Below, piece by piece: positions 61,763 through 64,000 of a stretch of DNA of 64,000 nucleotides. Under the pieces are notes generated by a model that saw nothing but the letters and a program-made list of their open reading frames with translations, was not told the origin of the DNA and did not search any database. Each line of letters begins with the position of its first letter. The stretch's first letter is position 1. The stretch comes from Leptospira sp. GIMC2001 (lineage in GTDB: Bacteria; Spirochaetota; Leptospiria; Leptospirales; Leptospiraceae): positions 2,473,559-2,537,558 of the forward strand of contig NZ_CP115468.1 of assembly GCF_028462125.1 (NCBI RefSeq), written 5' to 3'. Both the position numbers and the translations under genes were made by a program.

Positions 61763-63160
61763 TCAGCTTCTGGCGGTGTACACTTCCCCTGACATCCCTT
61801 TCAATTTTTCTGGGTATACCACACATTCCGCAAGTAGTTTTCGCTCTGCACCCAATATATCAAAGGGAACATCCTGACCTACACTGAAATATGCGTATTC
61901 CTTATGATGAGTATCGGCAAGTTCTATATAAGAACCTAAATAATCTGCTTCATCTATTTTAGATAAAATTATACGATTGAATCCTAATTCTTCATAAGAT
62001 TTCAAAACTTCTCGTGCGTTGTGAGTTGAGACTGTTGCAGGCAAAACTAAAATGCTCTCTAACTGATCTTTGTCTCCTAATGCGGCATAATATTCCTTCA
62101 TTTTATAAAGAGTTTCTCGATCCTTATGACTGTAGCCTGCTGTATCTACCAAAACAAGTTCCGATCCGTCTCGAAGCAAAGCTTCTCGGAATTTGCGAAC
62201 ATCTTTTGCAGCAAAGAAAGGTAAATCCATCGTGTCAGCATATCTCTTCAATTGCTCAACTGCAGCAATTCGGTAGTTGTCAGTTGTATACAAAGAAACT
62301 GTTTTACCCATATGTAGGAAATATTTTGCAGCGAGTTTTGCGACGGTTGTTGTCTTACCACTGCCAGTTGGTCCTACAATAAAAACCACTTTTCTCTTAC
62401 CGCGTTTAGTTCCGCTAAATAGATCCGAATCTACTTTGATTCGATTTTCTAGGATCTCAACTGCCTTTTCCCACACAGAAGAGACTCTACTTCTTTCAAT
62501 AGGAGATAGATGCATCTCAATTTCAGGCAAAATTTCTTCAAGGTATCCCGCAGAAAATCCTTCTTGAATAAATTTATTCTTTAACTTTTCAAGAGCAGGA
62601 GAAATGGATTTATGATCTTTGGAAATAATTTCTTTCTGAAAAGAAATTCCTGATTCATGGGTCAATTCTTCAGTTTCAATCACTGGAATCTTAGATGAGT
62701 CATGATTCCAATTATGACTGGATTCATCCTTATTTGAAAAATCCTCATCAGATGAATATTCATTCAATAGATCCAATTGAGCCGCTTCCCTACGTTGCAG
62801 AGTTGCAGAGCGAGCTATTTGCTTACTTTCCGTCTCTCGCAGATTTGATTTGGGTTTAGAAAATTGTGGGAGCTCATCTAGGCTTCGCCTAGCAGTCACT
62901 TGACTTGATGGACGAACCTTTTTCTTTTCTAACAATTCTCGAAGGTCATTCAATTTCTTTTCAACTCTTTCTTTAGATGATGCTTTCTCTGGAATGGCTA
63001 TATCAATTTCGTACATTTTGTTCGCAAGAAGTCCTGTTCCGAAAAGTCCACCTTCAGTGATCATTCTATGTTCATATACATGAGCATCTGGCCCATACTT
63101 CATTTTCATTTGCATAAGACAGTCTTGAAAATCTTTACCACGTATCTTTTTATAATCCAT
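61763..63160 (-). CDS. flhF: SRP-like GTPase FlhF
   Basis: 465 residues: a basic N-terminal domain with a Lys-Glu-Arg-rich linker (about 60-200), then the NG domain with FIVGPTGSGKTTTVAKLAAKY (G1), TTDNYRIAAVEQLKRYAD, VLVDTAGYSHKD (G3) and ILSKIDEADYLGS (G4). FlhF places the flagellar base at the pole. It sits between flhA and flhG, the usual order. Confidence 0.95.
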   Translation of the reverse strand: MDYKKIRGKDFQDCLMQMKMKYGPDAHVYEHRMITEGGLFGTGLLANKMYEIDIAIPEKASSKERVEKKLNDLRELLEKKKVRPSSQVTARRSLDELPQFSKPKSNLRETESKQIARSATLQRREAAQLDLLNEYSSDEDFSNKDESSHNWNHDSSKIPVIETEELTHESGISFQKEIISKDHKSISPALEKLKNKFIQEGFSAGYLEEILPEIEMHLSPIERSRVSSVWEKAVEILENRIKVDSDLFSGTKRGKRKVVFIVGPTGSGKTTTVAKLAAKYFLHMGKTVSLYTTDNYRIAAVEQLKRYADTMDLPFFAAKDVRKFREALLRDGSELVLVDTAGYSHKDRETLYKMKEYYAALGDKDQLESILVLPATVSTHNAREVLKSYEELGFNRIILSKIDEADYLGSYIELADTHHKEYAYFSVGQDVPFDILGAERKLLAECVVYPEKLKGMSGEVYTARS

Positions 63161-63168
63161 ATCGTCTA

Positions 63169-64000
63169 TTAAGTGCCAACTCCAGCACCCTCCTCTTGTT
63201 GTTGTTTTTCTGCTTGGGATAGGTTCAATTGACCAACCACCACAACATTACTTACATCTTGAATTTCTTCCAAAGCTAACACAGCGAAGTTACGCGGAGG
63301 AAGTTCCCGCGAAACAAAAGCAAATAATGGCATTCTTAAATAGCGATTCGTTGTAAAAATTGTAAATCGCCCAGCCGACACTGACTTTTTGTATTCTTCT
63401 TGAATCGCTTCGATCAGCTTCCGCCGTATATCTGTTGGAACTGCAATCACCTTGCCTTCTAGCGGATCATCGACCAAGTTCTTAGAAAGTCTCTCAGCTA
63501 ACTTAGGTTCCACTACAATTACAGACAATTTTCCATCGGCACCAACATATTCATTTACAATTTGTCTTGCGATTGCCTGTCTAGCAACCTCCGACAGATA
63601 ATTGGGATCCGTAGATTTCGATAAATTATTGGCTATGGACTCTAAGATAATCGCAATCCCTCTAATCGCCAGACCTTCAAGAAGAATATTCTGCAATACT
63701 TGTTGAATGATTCCAAGGCGACCTTCTTTCTCATATCCCAACTCTTGGATAAGAGTAGGCTTGCTCTTACGAACATGCTCTAGTAAGGCTTGTGTTTCTT
63801 CACGTCCAAGCAAGGATGCTGCATGTGTATGGATCAATTCTTTTAAATGAGTGATGATAACAGTTGATGGGTCAACTACTGTATAACCTTTGGTTTCCGC
63901 TTCCGATTTTAGACTTGGTTCAATCCATAGAGCTTCCATTCCATACGTCGGCTCCATAAACTTTTCCCCTTCGACAGGTTCATGCACTTGTTTCTGGTTA
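63169..64000 (-). CDS. flhA: Flagellar export gate protein FlhA (C-terminal part; cut by window edge)
   Basis: The open frame runs through the window end (the last codons read ...NQKQVHEP), so only the cytoplasmic C-terminal part (about 277 residues) is seen. Motifs VVDPSTVIITHLKELIHTHAASLLGREETQALL and IQQVLQNILLEGLAIR are typical of FlhA C-terminal domains; the tail (about 20 residues) is Gln/Glu-rich. The eight-helix membrane part lies beyond the edge. A GTG at 63987 is internal, not a start. It precedes flhF by eight bases. Confidence 0.95.
   Translation of the reverse strand, partial: NQKQVHEPVEGEKFMEPTYGMEALWIEPSLKSEAETKGYTVVDPSTVIITHLKELIHTHAASLLGREETQALLEHVRKSKPTLIQELGYEKEGRLGIIQQVLQNILLEGLAIRGIAIILESIANNLSKSTDPNYLSEVARQAIARQIVNEYVGADGKLSVIVVEPKLAERLSKNLVDDPLEGKVIAVPTDIRRKLIEAIQEEYKKSVSAGRFTIFTTNRYLRMPLFAFVSRELPPRNFAVLALEEIQDVSNVVVVGQLNLSQAEKQQQEEGAGVGT

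Noticed and set aside
63169..63987. Complete protein starting at GTG 63987
   Set aside because: The frame runs on to the window edge without a stop and the sequence is the FlhA C-terminal domain, so 63987 is an internal codon of a cut gene.

Overview
This 64 kb window is AT-rich (I estimate a bit under 40% GC) and looks like a chromosome segment of a spirochaete, most likely Leptospira. The reasons are: periplasmic-flagellum genes that include the spirochaetal collar protein FlbB; many lipoproteins with relaxed spirochaete-type lipoboxes, often with Asn before the Cys; a bat (aerotolerance-like) operon; several SpoIIE/PP2C phosphatases; and strings of minus-strand housekeeping genes that overlap by a few bases. 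An environmental (saprophytic-type) Leptospira would fit, but I cannot name a species.

Layout. 1-80 is a perfect (CTCA)20 repeat at the window edge, followed by a GT22-like membrane mannosyltransferase. 1.8-10.5 kb is a minus-strand run: ribH, nusB, a large TPR protein, a methyltransferase that appears to start at CTG, a DEAD-box helicase, a cell-wall amidase, a GerMN-like protein and a secreted protein with Asp-rich loops, with a tRNA-Thr(CGU) just upstream of ribH. 10.6-13.2 kb holds small lipoproteins, a SET-domain protein, a 51-codon gene and a Cys-rich secreted peptide. 13.3-20.7 kb is a moxR-DUF58-batA-batB-batC operon ending in a 7TM/SpoIIE phosphatase. 20.9-24.0 kb has an AraC-type membrane regulator and lipoproteins. 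24.2-32.2 kb has radA, an RNase D-like exonuclease, a GH36 alpha-galactosidase, a DUF4105-like protein and a large membrane protein. 32.2-35.1 kb is an operon of a histone-deacetylase-family hydrolase, an unknown protein and a response regulator/PP2C phosphatase. Then come pyk, an Mla/MCE lipid-transport operon with a STAS-MlaE fusion (37.2-40.8 kb) and flgB-flgC-fliE (40.9-42.2 kb).

42.2-52.6 kb separates fliE from fliI. It contains a DUF4430-like lipoprotein, an MBL-fold hydrolase, a penicillin-acylase-family enzyme, an unknown anchored protein and then the most unusual locus of the window: three tandem secreted serine-hydrolase paralogues of 269 residues each. Each has its own terminator and regulatory region, and an AT-rich C39-like cysteine peptidase gene lies between copies 1 and 2. 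From 52.7 kb to the end the flagellar programme resumes: fliI-fliJ-flbB on plus, then on minus flhA (cut by the window edge)-flhF-flhG-unknown-fliA-fapA-like-unknown-remA-gmk.

How the parts work together: the flagellar genes cover rod (FlgB/C, FliE), export ATPase (FliI/J), export gate (FlhA), placement (FlhF/G), collar (FlbB) and regulation (FliA). The cell-envelope genes (amidase, Mla, Bat, lipoproteins) suit a double-membrane spirochaete. The hydrolase cluster is probably an exported degradative or interaction function. Starts were checked against Shine-Dalgarno spacing by eye, and several differ from the longest open frame.
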